This document shows, piece after piece, positions 10,790 to 19,385 of a DNA stretch of 64,000 nt. Made by a program: the position numbers and the translations under genes. Position 1 is the first letter of the stretch. Each line of letters begins with the position of its first letter. Location of the stretch: NCBI GenBank assembly GCA_002287035.1, contig NSKG01000009.1:1-64000 (forward strand), in the 5' to 3' direction. Source of the stretch: Pseudomonas sp. WN033 (GTDB lineage Bacteria > Pseudomonadota > Gammaproteobacteria > Pseudomonadales > Pseudomonadaceae). The notes under the pieces were generated by a model. That model saw only the letters and a program-made list of their open reading frames with translations, had not been told where the DNA came from and did not search any database.

Positions 10790-10939
10790 CTACACTGCGT
10801 GTGGGACCCAATAACAAGAAGCCCGGACACATGCAGACAAGACAGATCGAAAAGCTGGTTTTGCAGCCAGTCAGCCACGCCTTGGGGGGCATCCCGGTAG
10901 TAAGGCTTGTTCATAGCCTGGTGACACAGCGGGGTGACC

Positions 10940-11203
10940 ATGAGCAATGATGAACTCCTTGGCCTACGCAATCTTGGCAAAACCTCAGTGCAATGGCTCC
11001 ACGCCACGGGCATCCACAGCCTGGCGGAACTGCGTCAACGTGGTCCGGTGGATGCGTATTGCGCGGTAAGAGCACGCGGATTCAGAGCCTCCAAGGCCCT
11101 GTTGTTCGCCCTGGCTGGCGCCCTTGAGGATGTCCACTGGAATCAACTGGACCCAGAGTACAAAGCCCGCCTGCTAAAACAGCTGGAACGCCAGCAGCTC
11201 TGA
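10940..11203 (+). CDS. TfoX C-terminal-domain protein
   Basis: An 87-residue protein consisting only of the TfoX/Sxy C-terminal domain (LRNLGKTSVQWLHATGIHSL, a helix-hairpin-helix-like fold). It lacks the N-terminal domain present in full TfoX competence regulators. The ATG at 10940 is chosen over the GTG at 10934 because the GGGGTG motif then serves as ribosome-binding site. From memory a gene of this kind also precedes cbpA in P. aeruginosa. The function is unknown; a nucleic-acid or protein adaptor role is possible. Confidence 0.8.
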   Translation: MSNDELLGLRNLGKTSVQWLHATGIHSLAELRQRGPVDAYCAVRARGFRASKALLFALAGALEDVHWNQLDPEYKARLLKQLERQQL

Positions 11204-11402
11204 GGCCCAACTGTCTTCCGGCATAAAAGCGAAATAGCTCACACTGCCGAGGGATAGCGGTTGCCAGTGCCAGTAACCGGCTTTTATGTTGGATGGACAT
11301 GGGACCGCCGAGCGCGCAACCAAATGCAGTAGCCACGCCGACTTGCCTGGCAGCAGGCCCGCGGGTTTTGGTTAATCAGGACCGATAAGAAGGAATGCAG
11401 CC
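11204..11402 (+). other. Intergenic region with long-range inverted repeats before cbpA
   Basis: A 199-bp gap. It contains CATAAAAGC (11222-11230) and its complement GCTTTTATG (about 11280-11288), enclosing an inner GGTT/AACC pair, so a large cruciform-like hairpin can form. It may end the tfoX-like transcript or shape the cbpA leader. I see no convincing sigma70 or sigma54 box. Confidence 0.4.
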
Positions 11403-12200
11403 ATGTACCTCATAGGTGACCAGCCCCCCTACGCTGAAAAGCTGATCAGCACCCTGCAGAGCATCCCTGAGCAGTTGCTGGAAGGCCTGGAACCCTGCGC
11501 CGACCCTATCGCCCTGGACGCGGTCAAGGATCTTTACCAGTCGATCGGCAACAACCGCCTGTACCTGCTCAAAAGCGGCCTGCTACATGCGCTGATCGAC
11601 AACAAGCCGCTATTCTATCTGCAGGAAGGTGACTTGCTAGGCCTGCGCCAGGGACTGAATACCGCACCCTGCACCTACCTCAGCGAAGAGCCGCTGGTGC
11701 TGATCCCCTACGATCGCGAAGCGCTGTTCCGGCATATCCATGAAAGCAATCAGCGTCAGGAACTGTTTACCCAGTACATTCTCGGCCAGGCTGCGCTGAT
11801 GTCCGACGCACTGGCGCGCAGCAAGCCACCGGAAGTACGCCCGGTCACCGGATTTCAGCACTTTGCTCCCGGCGCGGAACTGATCCGCCAGGGCGACGAG
11901 GCCGATCACGTTTTCATCATCACCGAAGGCCATGCTGAAGCTTTTGTCGAGGGCATCAAGGTCGGTGATGTGCAAAAGGATGAAATTTTCGGCGCCATGG
12001 CGCTGTTCACCCGGGAAAAGCGCTCGGCCACGGTGATCGCCAGTGTGCCGACGACCGTCATGATGATCCCCAAGGACCAGTTCCTGGCGCTGATGCAGAG
12101 CAACCCCCGGATTGCCCACAGCCTGATCGAAAGCATGGCCCGACGTATCGACCTGATGAACAAGGAATTGACCCACTACAAGCAATTGGCAGGAAAATAA
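11403..12200 (+). CDS. cbpA: Cyclic-nucleotide-binding domain protein (CbpA-like)
   Basis: A 265-residue soluble protein with a degenerate N-terminal cyclic-nucleotide-binding fold (about 20-130) and a clear C-terminal one (about 145-250). The latter has the barrel pattern GAELIRQGDEADHVFIITEG, the phosphate-binding-cassette-like EIFGAMALFTREKRSATV and a C-terminal helix. No DNA-binding domain is present, so it is not a CRP-type activator. P. aeruginosa CbpA (PA4704) is a cAMP-binding protein in the same place beside prrF, which supports the name. AAGGA lies 8 nt upstream of the ATG. Confidence 0.85.
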   Translation: MYLIGDQPPYAEKLISTLQSIPEQLLEGLEPCADPIALDAVKDLYQSIGNNRLYLLKSGLLHALIDNKPLFYLQEGDLLGLRQGLNTAPCTYLSEEPLVLIPYDREALFRHIHESNQRQELFTQYILGQAALMSDALARSKPPEVRPVTGFQHFAPGAELIRQGDEADHVFIITEGHAEAFVEGIKVGDVQKDEIFGAMALFTREKRSATVIASVPTTVMMIPKDQFLALMQSNPRIAHSLIESMARRIDLMNKELTHYKQLAGK

Positions 12201-12213
12201 TTTGCAAAAGGGG

Positions 12214-12242
12214 TTGACTCTCAAATGATAACGATTATTATT
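12214..12242 (+). promoter_or_regulatory. Fur-controlled promoter of prrF
   Basis: -35 TTGACT (12214-12219), 16-bp spacer, -10 TATTAT (12236-12241). The Fur box AATGATAACGATTATTATT (12224-12242) covers the spacer and -10, the arrangement that blocks transcription when Fur-Fe(II) is bound. The predicted start is near 12248. Confidence 0.9.
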
Positions 12243-12247
12243 AACAC

Positions 12248-12393
12248 CAAGTCATCGCGAGATGGCTTGCGAAGACTCTAAAGCGCAGTCTCCTTCAGAG
12301 TTTTCTGGATAACAGCTTGTCGCAAGACAACGGTTATCTCCTCATCAGGCTAATCACGGATTTAAGCCCGCTCTCTGAGCGGGCTCTTTTTTT
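12248..12393 (+). ncRNA. prrF: PrrF-type iron-responsive small RNA
   Basis: About 145 nt from the predicted start to the terminator. The 5' hairpin is AGTCATC-GCGA-GATGGCT (12250-12267), with the GCGA loop I recall for PrrF RNAs. The core CTCATCAGGCTAATCACGG (12341-12359) is the PrrF segment that pairs with mRNAs of iron-containing proteins. An internal hairpin (TTGTC-GCAA-GACAA inside GATAAC/GTTATC, about 12308-12337) precedes the core. A Fur box sits on the promoter and the RNA lies beside cbpA as in P. aeruginosa, but here it is single rather than the tandem prrF1-prrF2. In low iron it is expected to repress non-essential iron-using proteins with Hfq. Confidence 0.92.
12365..12393 (+). terminator. 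Rho-independent terminator of prrF
   Basis: 8-bp perfect GC-rich stem (12365-12372 with 12378-12385), 5-nt loop, then seven T (12387-12393). It may also slow transcription arriving from folD on the other strand. Confidence 0.93.
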
Positions 12394-12413
12394 GCCCGTC
12401 TTTTTGTGTCTCA

Positions 12414-13322
12414 TCAGCGCATGCTGCACGCAGATGCTTCGGCCGCTTCCAGAGTGTTTTCCAGCAGGCAGGCAATAGTCATTGGTCCTACTCCGCCGGG
12501 CACCGGAGTAATCCAGGACGCCCTGGCACTGACTGCCTCAAACTGCACATCACCCGTCAGGCGACCATCAGCCAGACGGTTTATTCCGACATCCAGTACC
12601 ACCGCTCCGGGCTTGATCCAGTCACCGCGAATCAACCCAGGCACGCCAGTGGCCACCACCAGGATATCCGCCTGGCGCACCAGTTGTGGCAAATCGCTGG
12701 TCTGCTTGTGCGCCACCAGCACCGTAGCCTCGGCCTTGAGCAACTCCAGCGCCATAGGCCGGCCAACGATGGTCGACGCCCCTACCACCACCGCCAGCTT
12801 GCCGCATGGATCAACTCCAGCGCTGGCCAGCAAGCGCATGCAGCCCTTGGGTGTACAGGGTCGCAAGCCCGGTACTCCGGCGGCCAGCCGGCCGAGGTTT
12901 TCCGGGTGGAAGCCATCGACGTCCTTACCCGGAGCAATCCGACCGATCACCCGGCGCACATCAATATGCGCTGGCAGTGGCAACTGGACCAGAATCCCAT
13001 GGACTGTCGGGTCAGCATTCAACTGCTCGATCAGCGTCAGCAGCTCGGTTTCGCTGACGCTGGCCGGCAGCCGATGACAGAGCGAGCGCATCCCGACCTG
13101 CTCACAAGCGGAAATCTTGTACCGAACATAGACCTGCGAAGCCGGATCCTCACCCACCAGCACCACCGCCAGACCCGGGACACTGGCGCCAGCCGCGCAG
13201 CGTCGGGCCACCCTGGCGGCGACCTCGCTGCGCACCTGGGTCGCCAGCGTCCGCCCATCAAGTACCTGGCAAGCTGACGGCACTGCCCGCCCGAGCGGCG
13301 TCTGATCTACAAAAGCACTCAC
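12414..13322 (-). CDS. folD: Methylene-THF dehydrogenase / methenyl-THF cyclohydrolase
   Basis: Oxidises 5,10-methylene-THF to methenyl-THF and hydrolyses it to 10-formyl-THF. The 302-residue protein has the catalytic lysine in [13 protein letters not shown], the folate-site [11 protein letters not shown], the nucleotide-site [14 protein letters not shown] and the C-terminal [11 protein letters not shown]. The GTG start at 13322 lies 1 nt after the mgsC stop, so it is the last gene of the gmaS-mgsABC operon. This is probably a dedicated second FolD: MgdC releases methylene-THF, FolD converts it to formyl-THF, and PurU (in the same island) yields formate. The N-terminal extension is slightly long for the family. 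Confidence 0.93.
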   Translation of the reverse strand: MSAFVDQTPLGRAVPSACQVLDGRTLATQVRSEVAARVARRCAAGASVPGLAVVLVGEDPASQVYVRYKISACEQVGMRSLCHRLPASVSETELLTLIEQLNADPTVHGILVQLPLPAHIDVRRVIGRIAPGKDVDGFHPENLGRLAAGVPGLRPCTPKGCMRLLASAGVDPCGKLAVVVGASTIVGRPMALELLKAEATVLVAHKQTSDLPQLVRQADILVVATGVPGLIRGDWIKPGAVVLDVGINRLADGRLTGDVQFEAVSARASWITPVPGGVGPMTIACLLENTLEAAEASACSMR

Positions 13323-13323
13323 G

Positions 13324-14646
13324 TCAGTAGCCCTGCCCCGGAATCCAGCTGGTGCCCGCCAGCGGCACTCGGGCCATGGCGGCCGCCTCGACACTCAGGG
13401 CCACCAGATCCTCGGGGTCGAGGTTGTGCAGATGCGACTTGCCACAGGCTCGGGCCATGGTCTGAGCCTCCAGCACCAACACCCGCAGGTAGTTGGCCAG
13501 CCGCCGACCGCCCTCAACCGGGTCCAGGCGTTTGGCCAGTTCCGGGTCCTGGGTGGTAATGCCAGCCGGGTCGCGACCATTCTGCCAATCGTCATAGTAG
13601 CCGGCAGCCGAACCCAGCTTGCGCAACTCGCTATCCAGGCGCGGATGGTTGTCACCCAAGGCAATCAATGCGGCGGTACCGATCGCCACCGCATCAGCAC
13701 CCAGCGCCATGGCCTTGGCCACGTCGGCGCCGGTGCGGATTCCGCCAGAGACAATCAGTTGCACCTGGCGATGCATGCCCATTTCCTGCAGAGCCTGAAC
13801 CGCTTGGGGAATGGCGCAGAGAATCGGGATGCCGACATGCTCGATGAACACTTCCTGAGTAGCTGCTGTCCCCCCCTGCATACCATCGAGCACAATCACA
13901 TCGGCACCGGCTTTGACCGCCAGCTTGACGTCGTAATATGGGCGACTGGCGCCGATCTTCACATAAATGGGTTTTTCCCAGTCGGTGATCTCGCGCAGTT
14001 CGGCAATCTTGATCGCCAGATCATCCGGGCCGGTCCAGTCCGGATGCCGACAGGCGCTGCGCTGATCGACGCCAACCGGCAAGGTACGCATGCCGGCGAC
14101 CCGCTCAGTCACTTTCATGCCCAGCAACATGCCGCCGCCACCAGGCTTGGCGCCCTGGCCCAATACAATTTCAATGGCGTCGGCCTTGCGCAGATCGTCC
14201 GGGTTCATGCCGTAACGCGACGGCAGATACTGATAGACCAGATGTCTGGACTGACCGCGCTCTTCCGGGGTCATGCCGCCGTCCCCGGTGGTGGTGCTGG
14301 TGCCGGCAATACTCGCACCACGGCCCAAAGCCTCCTTGGCCTGGGCTGACAACGCACCGAAACTCATACCCGCGATGGTCACCGGAATATCCAGGTGAAT
14401 CGGCTTTTTGGCGAAGCGGGTGCCGAGCACCACATCGGTCCCACATTTTTCCCGATAGCCTTCCAGCGGATAACGGGAAATGCTCGCTCCCAGCAACAAT
14501 AGGTCATCGAAATGCGGCACCTTTCGCTTGGTTCCACCACCGCGAATGTCATAGATTCCGGTCTCGGCGGCTCGCTGTATTTCCTGAATGGTCAGTCGGT
14601 CGAAGGTGGCGGACTCGCGCAGTACCGGTTCATGGGTGTCGTTCAT
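13324..14646 (-). CDS. mgsC: N-methylglutamate synthase subunit C (glutamate-synthase FMN domain)
   Basis: FMN-binding catalytic subunit homologous to the central domain of glutamate synthase large subunit (GltB/GlxD). In the N-methylglutamate pathway MgsABC transfers methylamine from gamma-glutamylmethylamide to 2-oxoglutarate. The 440-residue protein has the barrel entry [20 protein letters not shown], the [13 protein letters not shown] segment and the phosphate-binding [21 protein letters not shown] prefer the ATG at 14646, with AGAGG 7 nt upstream, over the ATG at 14652, which abuts the ribosome-binding site. Alone it could be a GlxD of unknown substrate; gmaS and mgd genes beside it decide the assignment. 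Confidence 0.9.
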   Translation of the reverse strand: MNDTHEPVLRESATFDRLTIQEIQRAAETGIYDIRGGGTKRKVPHFDDLLLLGASISRYPLEGYREKCGTDVVLGTRFAKKPIHLDIPVTIAGMSFGALSAQAKEALGRGASIAGTSTTTGDGGMTPEERGQSRHLVYQYLPSRYGMNPDDLRKADAIEIVLGQGAKPGGGGMLLGMKVTERVAGMRTLPVGVDQRSACRHPDWTGPDDLAIKIAELREITDWEKPIYVKIGASRPYYDVKLAVKAGADVIVLDGMQGGTAATQEVFIEHVGIPILCAIPQAVQALQEMGMHRQVQLIVSGGIRTGADVAKAMALGADAVAIGTAALIALGDNHPRLDSELRKLGSAAGYYDDWQNGRDPAGITTQDPELAKRLDPVEGGRRLANYLRVLVLEAQTMARACGKSHLHNLDPEDLVALSVEAAAMARVPLAGTSWIPGQGY

Positions 14647-14679
14647 ATGCATTCCTCTCAATCAGTCAGGCCGAACGGC

Positions 14680-15363
14680 TCAGTAGGCCGCCGCGTTATC
14701 CACCTTGAAGTTGTACAACTGCCGGGCCGAGCCATAGCGTTTGAAACTGGCCGGGTCCTCGTCGAAGCCGGCACGGTTGAGCAACTCCGTCAGTTCCTCC
14801 AGATGCTCTGCGCGCATGGCTTTCTCAATGCAGTCAGAGCCCAGCGACTTGACCGTGCCCTTGACGTAAATACGGGTCTCGTACAGCGAATCGCCCAGCG
14901 CATCGCCTGCATCACCGCAGACCACCAGACGCCCGGCCTGCCCCATAAAACAGCTCATATGGCCAACGCTGCCGCCAACCACGATATCGGCGCCCTTCAG
15001 CGAGATCCCGCAGCGTGCCCCGGCATCGCCGTCGATGATCAGCAAGCCGCCATGGGCCGTGGCTCCGGCCGACTGCGAGGCACTGCCCTTGACGTGCACC
15101 AACCCAGACATCATGTTTTCAGCCACGCCGACCCCAGCATTGCCATGTATGGTGATCGTGGCTTTCTGGTTCATGCCGGCGCAGTAGTAGCCGCTGTGGC
15201 CCTGAATATCGACCGAGACCGCCTCGTTCAGACCAACCGCCAGGTTGTGCTTACCATCGGGATGGGTCACCAACCACTCGCGCTCGGTAACAGCGCCGGT
15301 CTGCACATGCAGCGCCTGATTGAGTTCACGCACCGGAGTGCTGGACAGATCAATGGTTTTCAT
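14680..15363 (-). CDS. mgsB: N-methylglutamate synthase subunit B (GXGXG domain)
   Basis: A 227-residue right-handed beta-helix protein equivalent to the GXGXG domain at the C-terminus of glutamate synthase (GlxC/MgsB). Repeats such as GNAGVGVAENMMSG, GDAGARCGISLKG and GGSVGHMSCFMGQAG show the GXXGXXXG spacing. It is thought to hold the amidotransferase and FMN subunits together. It lies between mgsA and mgsC with short gaps. The ATG at 15363 is chosen over the adjacent GTG at 15366, with GGAG 7 nt upstream. Confidence 0.9.
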   Translation of the reverse strand: MKTIDLSSTPVRELNQALHVQTGAVTEREWLVTHPDGKHNLAVGLNEAVSVDIQGHSGYYCAGMNQKATITIHGNAGVGVAENMMSGLVHVKGSASQSAGATAHGGLLIIDGDAGARCGISLKGADIVVGGSVGHMSCFMGQAGRLVVCGDAGDALGDSLYETRIYVKGTVKSLGSDCIEKAMRAEHLEELTELLNRAGFDEDPASFKRYGSARQLYNFKVDNAAAY

Positions 15364-15374
15364 CACGTTGCTCC

Positions 15375-16280
15375 TCAGGCGCTCTTGCGTTCCCAGATGT
15401 ACATGGTGGCGGGCTCCGGCTCCCAGACCCGGGCCTGATCAATCCCCGGAAGCCCAGCCAAAGCCTGGTATTCCGAGGCCATGGCCACGTAATCCTCGGT
15501 TTCGGCCAACACCGCCGGCTTGCAGGCGATCGGATCACGAATCACCGCAAAGCCTTCACGGGTTCCAATAGCGAAAGTGAAGAAACCATCCAGATCGTTC
15601 AGGGCATGATCCAGCGCCTGTTTGAGCGAATCACCTTCACGCAGGCGCCAGGTCAGGTAGGCAGCAGCCACCTCGGTGTCGTTTTCGGTTTCGAACTGCA
15701 AGCCACGGCGCTTTAGCTCCTGACGCAGGCGACTGTGGTTGGACAGCGAACCGTTGTGCACCAGGCACAGGTCATTGCCCGTGGAGAACGGGTGGCTGCC
15801 TTCCATGGTGACCGCGCTCTCGGTGGCCATGCGGGTATGGCCGATGATATGGCTGCCTTTCATGGCGCTAAGAGAGAAACGCTCGGCAATCGCCGCCGGC
15901 AACCCCATACCCTTGAGAATTTCGATGCTCTGACCGATGCTCATCACCCGCACCTCGGGCGCCAGCTCGGCCAGCACAGCGCGCGCCTGGGCCTCATCGG
16001 CATTGAGTTTGAGCACAACCGCATCAGCATTGCTAAACCAGTCCAGCGAGCAGCCCAGGCGCCCTTCCAGCGCACCCATCAGGCCGTTCCAGTCATAGTC
16101 TGCCGTGGTGCTTTGCAGCGTCAGCTTGATCCAGCCATCGGCAACTTCATCGCCGTAGATGGCGAAGCCGGCGCTGTCCGGTCCGCGATCGGTCATCGCC
16201 AGCAGCATCGGCTCGAACAAGGCACCGAGCTGCGATTCCAGTTCAGGGTTCTTCAGATACAACCCGACAATTCCACACAT
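15375..16280 (-). CDS. mgsA: N-methylglutamate synthase subunit A (class II glutamine-amidotransferase-like)
   Basis: A 301-residue Ntn-type amidotransferase subunit (GlxB/MgsA). The start at 16280 puts the nucleophile at Cys2 (MCGIVGLYLKN), as required after methionine removal; a start two codons upstream would not. The family blocks GHTRMATES and LVHNGSLSNH (oxyanion and substrate site) are present. In this pathway it is expected to release methylamine from gamma-glutamylmethylamide for channelling to MgsC. AGGA lies 7 nt upstream of the ATG, and the gmaS stop is 51 nt upstream, consistent with one operon. Confidence 0.9.
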   Translation of the reverse strand: MCGIVGLYLKNPELESQLGALFEPMLLAMTDRGPDSAGFAIYGDEVADGWIKLTLQSTTADYDWNGLMGALEGRLGCSLDWFSNADAVVLKLNADEAQARAVLAELAPEVRVMSIGQSIEILKGMGLPAAIAERFSLSAMKGSHIIGHTRMATESAVTMEGSHPFSTGNDLCLVHNGSLSNHSRLRQELKRRGLQFETENDTEVAAAYLTWRLREGDSLKQALDHALNDLDGFFTFAIGTREGFAVIRDPIACKPAVLAETEDYVAMASEYQALAGLPGIDQARVWEPEPATMYIWERKSA

Positions 16281-16331
16281 AAACACGTCCTCACTACGTT
16301 CGGGAGCCTGAGGCCCAGGCCTCGGGCGGCT

Positions 16332-17666
16332 TCAAAAGAATTCGGTGTACCGCTGCACTTCCCAATCACTGACATGGCGGCTGTACTCCACCCACTCCAT
16401 GCGTTTGAGCTTGATGAATTCATCGACAATTTCCGGTCCCAGCACTTCGCGAAACAGCGGATCGGCTTCCAGCGCCAGACAGGCTTCATTGAGATTCTGT
16501 GGCAGGGTCTTGATCCCGCGTGCGGCGATATCCTCCAGACTCAAGTTGTAGAGGTTCTCGTTGCAGGGCTGGCCCGGCTCCAATTGACGGTCGATGCCGT
16601 CCAGGCCGGCGGCGATGATCGCGGCGGTGACCAGATAGGGATTACAGCCAGCATCAGGCAGGCGGAACTCGATCCGGCCATAGGGAATGCGCACCATCGC
16701 CGAGCGGTTGTTCTCGCCATAGGCGATAAAAGCTGGCGCCCAGGTCGCCCCTGACAGCGAACGCCCCACCACCAGACGCTTGTAGGAATTGACCGTCGGC
16801 GCGGCAAAGGCGCACAACGCCGGTCCATGGGCCAACAGCCCGGCGGCGAAGTGATAGGCCATCTTCGATAACCCCATGCCAGAGGGGTCAGCCGGGTCGT
16901 GGAACAGGTTGGAGCAGTCCTTGCTGGCCAGCGAAATATGAAAGTGCATGCCGTTGCCCGAGCGGCGCGGGTCCGGTTTAGGCATGAACGAGCAGATCAT
17001 GCCCAGTTCATTGGCAATCTCGCCGGCGGCCATGCGAAAGAAGGTGAAGCGATCGGCCGAAGTCATGGCATCGCTGTAGGTATAGTTGATCTCGAACTGG
17101 CCGTTGGCATCCTCATGATCGATCTGGTAGATGTCGAAATCGACCTGCTGCAGCGCTTCGGTCAGGCGCTCGAGAAATTCCCGCGAACGTGACAACCCCT
17201 TGTAGTCGTAGCAGGGCTTATCCAGAGTGTCGCTGGCATCAACCAGCTGCAACTGTCCTCGTTCATCACGGCGGAACAGGCTGAACTCCGGCTCCAGGCC
17301 GGTATTCATGGTCCAGCCCCGGTCCGTCAGCCGTTCGATCTGGCGCTGCAACACATAGCGGGTGTCATAGGGGTGCGGCTGGCCGTTGACATGACCGATG
17401 CACAGCAGCCGACCATAACCCGGCTGCCAAGGCACCGGGGTCAGCGTCGACAGATCGCCCCTGGCCATGAAGTCAGGCCCATGAGGCTCCATACCCATGC
17501 CACAAATGGCGAAACCGGCAAACCCGGCACCTTCCTCGGCAACAGCCTGGAGGCCACTGACCGGCACCGACTTGGTTTTGGCAGCACCATGAATATCGAC
17601 GAACTGCGCCAGCACGTACTTGATACCGTACTGTTCAATGATTTGCTGTGTCTCGCTGGGCAACAT
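16332..17666 (-). CDS. gmaS: Gamma-glutamylmethylamide synthetase (glutamine synthetase-like)
   Basis: ATP-dependent ligase joining methylamine to the gamma-carboxyl of glutamate. The 444-residue protein is of the GS family. It has the N-terminal beta-grasp segment [20 protein letters not shown], the metal-binding Glu pair in [10 protein letters not shown], the ATP/metal-site block NGMHFHISL and the NRSAMVRIP / [15 protein letters not shown] segments. The TKSVP and [14 protein letters not shown] patterns match methylotroph GmaS as I remember it, rather than housekeeping GlnA. It leads the leftward gmaS-mgsABC-folD operon from a sigma54 promoter. The ATG at 17666 has an AAGGAG ribosome-binding site. 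Confidence 0.91.
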   Translation of the reverse strand: MLPSETQQIIEQYGIKYVLAQFVDIHGAAKTKSVPVSGLQAVAEEGAGFAGFAICGMGMEPHGPDFMARGDLSTLTPVPWQPGYGRLLCIGHVNGQPHPYDTRYVLQRQIERLTDRGWTMNTGLEPEFSLFRRDERGQLQLVDASDTLDKPCYDYKGLSRSREFLERLTEALQQVDFDIYQIDHEDANGQFEINYTYSDAMTSADRFTFFRMAAGEIANELGMICSFMPKPDPRRSGNGMHFHISLASKDCSNLFHDPADPSGMGLSKMAYHFAAGLLAHGPALCAFAAPTVNSYKRLVVGRSLSGATWAPAFIAYGENNRSAMVRIPYGRIEFRLPDAGCNPYLVTAAIIAAGLDGIDRQLEPGQPCNENLYNLSLEDIAARGIKTLPQNLNEACLALEADPLFREVLGPEIVDEFIKLKRMEWVEYSRHVSDWEVQRYTEFF

Positions 17667-17724
17667 GGGATAGCTCCTTTCGGTAAATTATTCCATACAG
17701 GAATTTTAATTTCACCATAAGAAA

Positions 17725-17740
17725 TGCAATCCGCTTGCCA
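17725..17740 (-). promoter_or_regulatory. Sigma54 (RpoN) promoter of gmaS operon
   Basis: The minus strand reads TGGCAAGCGGATTGCA, matching the -24/-12 consensus TGGCACG-N4-TTGCW with GG-N10-GC spacing. The predicted start is near 17713, giving a leader of about 45 nt before gmaS. Sigma54 control implies an enhancer-binding activator. Confidence 0.85.
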
Positions 17741-17849
17741 AGTCCTCCATATGCGAGAAAAACCTGTCAAAATGCCGCGTAATGGGTATATCTATGGAAA
17801 AATGCCCCAGCCCCGGATGCGCTGGCTGTTGTCATGACCATGCGCCTGC

Positions 17850-17864
17850 GCACATTCTTGGTGC
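17850..17864 (-). promoter_or_regulatory. Putative NtrC enhancer site
   Basis: GCACATTCTTGGTGC matches the NtrC pattern GCAC-N5-TGGTGC seen in the enterobacterial glnA enhancer. It lies roughly 115-130 bp upstream of the gmaS sigma54 promoter, a normal enhancer distance. NtrC binding is inferred from the match alone. Confidence 0.7.
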
Positions 17865-17901
17865 TAAATTTAATTTACCGATCTGAAAGCGTGCATACTC
17901 A

Positions 17902-18501
17902 ATGGCCAAATCAAGCGACACCCAACCACGCCTCAAGCTGGAGCAATATCTGGGCATGCAGATTCGCCGTCAACGTCAGGCCCAAGGGCTGAAGATCACC
18001 GACGTGGCGCGCATTGCCGGCATCAGTCAGGGCATGCTGAGCAAAATAGAAAACGCCCAGGTGTCTACCAGTCTGGATACCCTGACACGTCTGTGCGATG
18101 TGCTGGGCCTGCCGATGTCGAAACTGTTCAGTCAGTATGATCAGCAAGGTGGAGGTGCATTGCTGGTCCACAGTGGTGAGGGGCTGGAAGTGGTGCGCCG
18201 CGGCACCGAGAAGGGTCACACCTATCAGTTGCTCAACCACACCCGTGGGCCGAAAAAGAGCTTCGAGGCCTACATGATCAGCATGGATGATGCCGCCGAA
18301 GAGTTTCCGACCTTCTCCCACCCCGGCACCGAGTTCATTCACCTGCTCGAAGGCCGGCTGGTTTATCGGCATGGCAACCAGCTTTACCCCATGGGCCCTG
18401 GCGACAGCCTGACCTTCGACGCCGAAGTACCCCACGGCCCGGAAACCCTGGTTGAAGTACCCATCCGCCTGCTGTCGATAATGAATTACGACCAGAACTG
18501 A
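17902..18501 (+). CDS. XRE-family transcriptional regulator with C-terminal cupin
   Basis: A 199-residue regulator. The N-terminal helix-turn-helix (about 20-75, RRQRQAQGLKITDVARIAGI) is followed by a C-terminal cupin sensor domain (about 115-190, HPGTEFIHLLEGRLVYRHG with metal-type histidines). The architecture is that of PuuR-like regulators, which often control catabolism of amines. It is divergent from gmaS and shares the 235-bp control region holding the sigma54 promoter and NtrC-like site. It is therefore a likely local regulator of the island; whether activator or repressor cannot be told. Confidence 0.85.
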   Translation: MAKSSDTQPRLKLEQYLGMQIRRQRQAQGLKITDVARIAGISQGMLSKIENAQVSTSLDTLTRLCDVLGLPMSKLFSQYDQQGGGALLVHSGEGLEVVRRGTEKGHTYQLLNHTRGPKKSFEAYMISMDDAAEEFPTFSHPGTEFIHLLEGRLVYRHGNQLYPMGPGDSLTFDAEVPHGPETLVEVPIRLLSIMNYDQN

Positions 18502-18586
18502 GCACCCGACCACAGTCTGCTGCGGCCAATATCCCGCCACCAACACGCGCTGATCCCCCCCTGAGGCCTGCTGCCAATTTTTCCAT

Positions 18587-18602
18587 TGGCACAGCCTTTG
18601 CT
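18587..18602 (+). promoter_or_regulatory. Sigma54 (RpoN) promoter for the B3/4 and chemoreceptor genes
   Basis: TGGCACAGCCTTTGCT matches TGGCACG-N4-TTGCW with the GG-N10-GC spacing (GG 18588-18589, GC 18600-18601). The predicted start is near 18613, about 95 nt before the next ATG. No convincing NtrC site was found upstream of it. Confidence 0.8.
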
Positions 18603-18707
18603 TTTGCCCCTGATAACCAGATTACAAAAACATCAGCATCCCGCTTGCCGGCCTGCCACCGGCTGATCAGCCAGGAGGCGGCGCTTGCCGCCCGAACAGG
18701 TGCCGTT

Positions 18708-19376
18708 ATGCTCAGTCCGATTTTTCAGCTCTACACCCCGCCATCGCTAGGCCTCAAGGCCAGCGCGTTTACCATTCATGGCCTGCGCAACCACAGTTGG
18801 TCGCCTATTCTGCTGGCTCGCCTGCACGAATTACGTCAGAGCGTCGACGTCCAGGCCAGCATGCGCTGGGTCGATAGTTTCAACCGCCTGCGCCAGCGCC
18901 AGGGCCGCTCTGCCAAACGTTTTCCGGCCTCACCCTGCGCACTGCTGGATCAACTATTGCGTCTGGGCGAATTGCGCCGGATCTCACCGGTAGTCGACCT
19001 GTACAACCACTGGTCGCTGAGCACCGGCCTGTCGATCGGAGCTCATGATCTGCGTCATATCGCCCTGCCGGTTCGACTGGATATCAGCCAGGGGCACGAA
19101 CACTTTCACCCGCCGGGAGCCGAACAGAGCATGACGCTAGCCGAAGGCGAATACGCCTATTTCGACGCCAACCAGCAGGTGATCTGCCGGATGGACTATC
19201 GCCAGTGCGCGGTCAGTGCCCTGCAGGCCGAGAGCCAGGAAGCCCTGTTCATCGTCCAGGGCCATCCGGACACCAGCACTGTCGAGCTGCAACAGTGCGT
19301 GCACGGCCTGAAAGCCGATCTGACCCGGCTGTGCAGCAACCTCAACCCCACCCAGAGTGCCTGTTCACAGGATTAA
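18708..19376 (+). CDS. B3/4 (tRNA-binding-like) domain protein
   Basis: A 222-residue soluble protein with the B3/4 domain otherwise found in the phenylalanyl-tRNA synthetase beta subunit. It is recognisable from VVDLYNHWSLSTGLSIGAHDLRHI near residues 98-125. Stand-alone B3/4 proteins are widespread and may edit or trap mis-acylated species or free amino-acid analogues, but no function is established. I start at the ATG at 18708 (ACAGG 8 nt upstream) rather than an upstream TTG. It follows a sigma54 promoter and is 9 bp before the chemoreceptor fusion, so the two are probably co-expressed under nitrogen control. Confidence 0.78.
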   Translation: MLSPIFQLYTPPSLGLKASAFTIHGLRNHSWSPILLARLHELRQSVDVQASMRWVDSFNRLRQRQGRSAKRFPASPCALLDQLLRLGELRRISPVVDLYNHWSLSTGLSIGAHDLRHIALPVRLDISQGHEHFHPPGAEQSMTLAEGEYAYFDANQQVICRMDYRQCAVSALQAESQEALFIVQGHPDTSTVELQQCVHGLKADLTRLCSNLNPTQSACSQD

Positions 19377-19385
19377 GGAGTCATT

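Noticed and set aside
10831-10950. 39-codon plus-strand frame before the TfoX-like gene, and an antisense frame beginning near 10913
   Set aside because: Neither has a convincing ribosome-binding site or family resemblance, and both run into neighbouring genes.
12200-12413. Second prrF copy in tandem
   Set aside because: Only one Fur box, one seed and one terminator fit in the gap.
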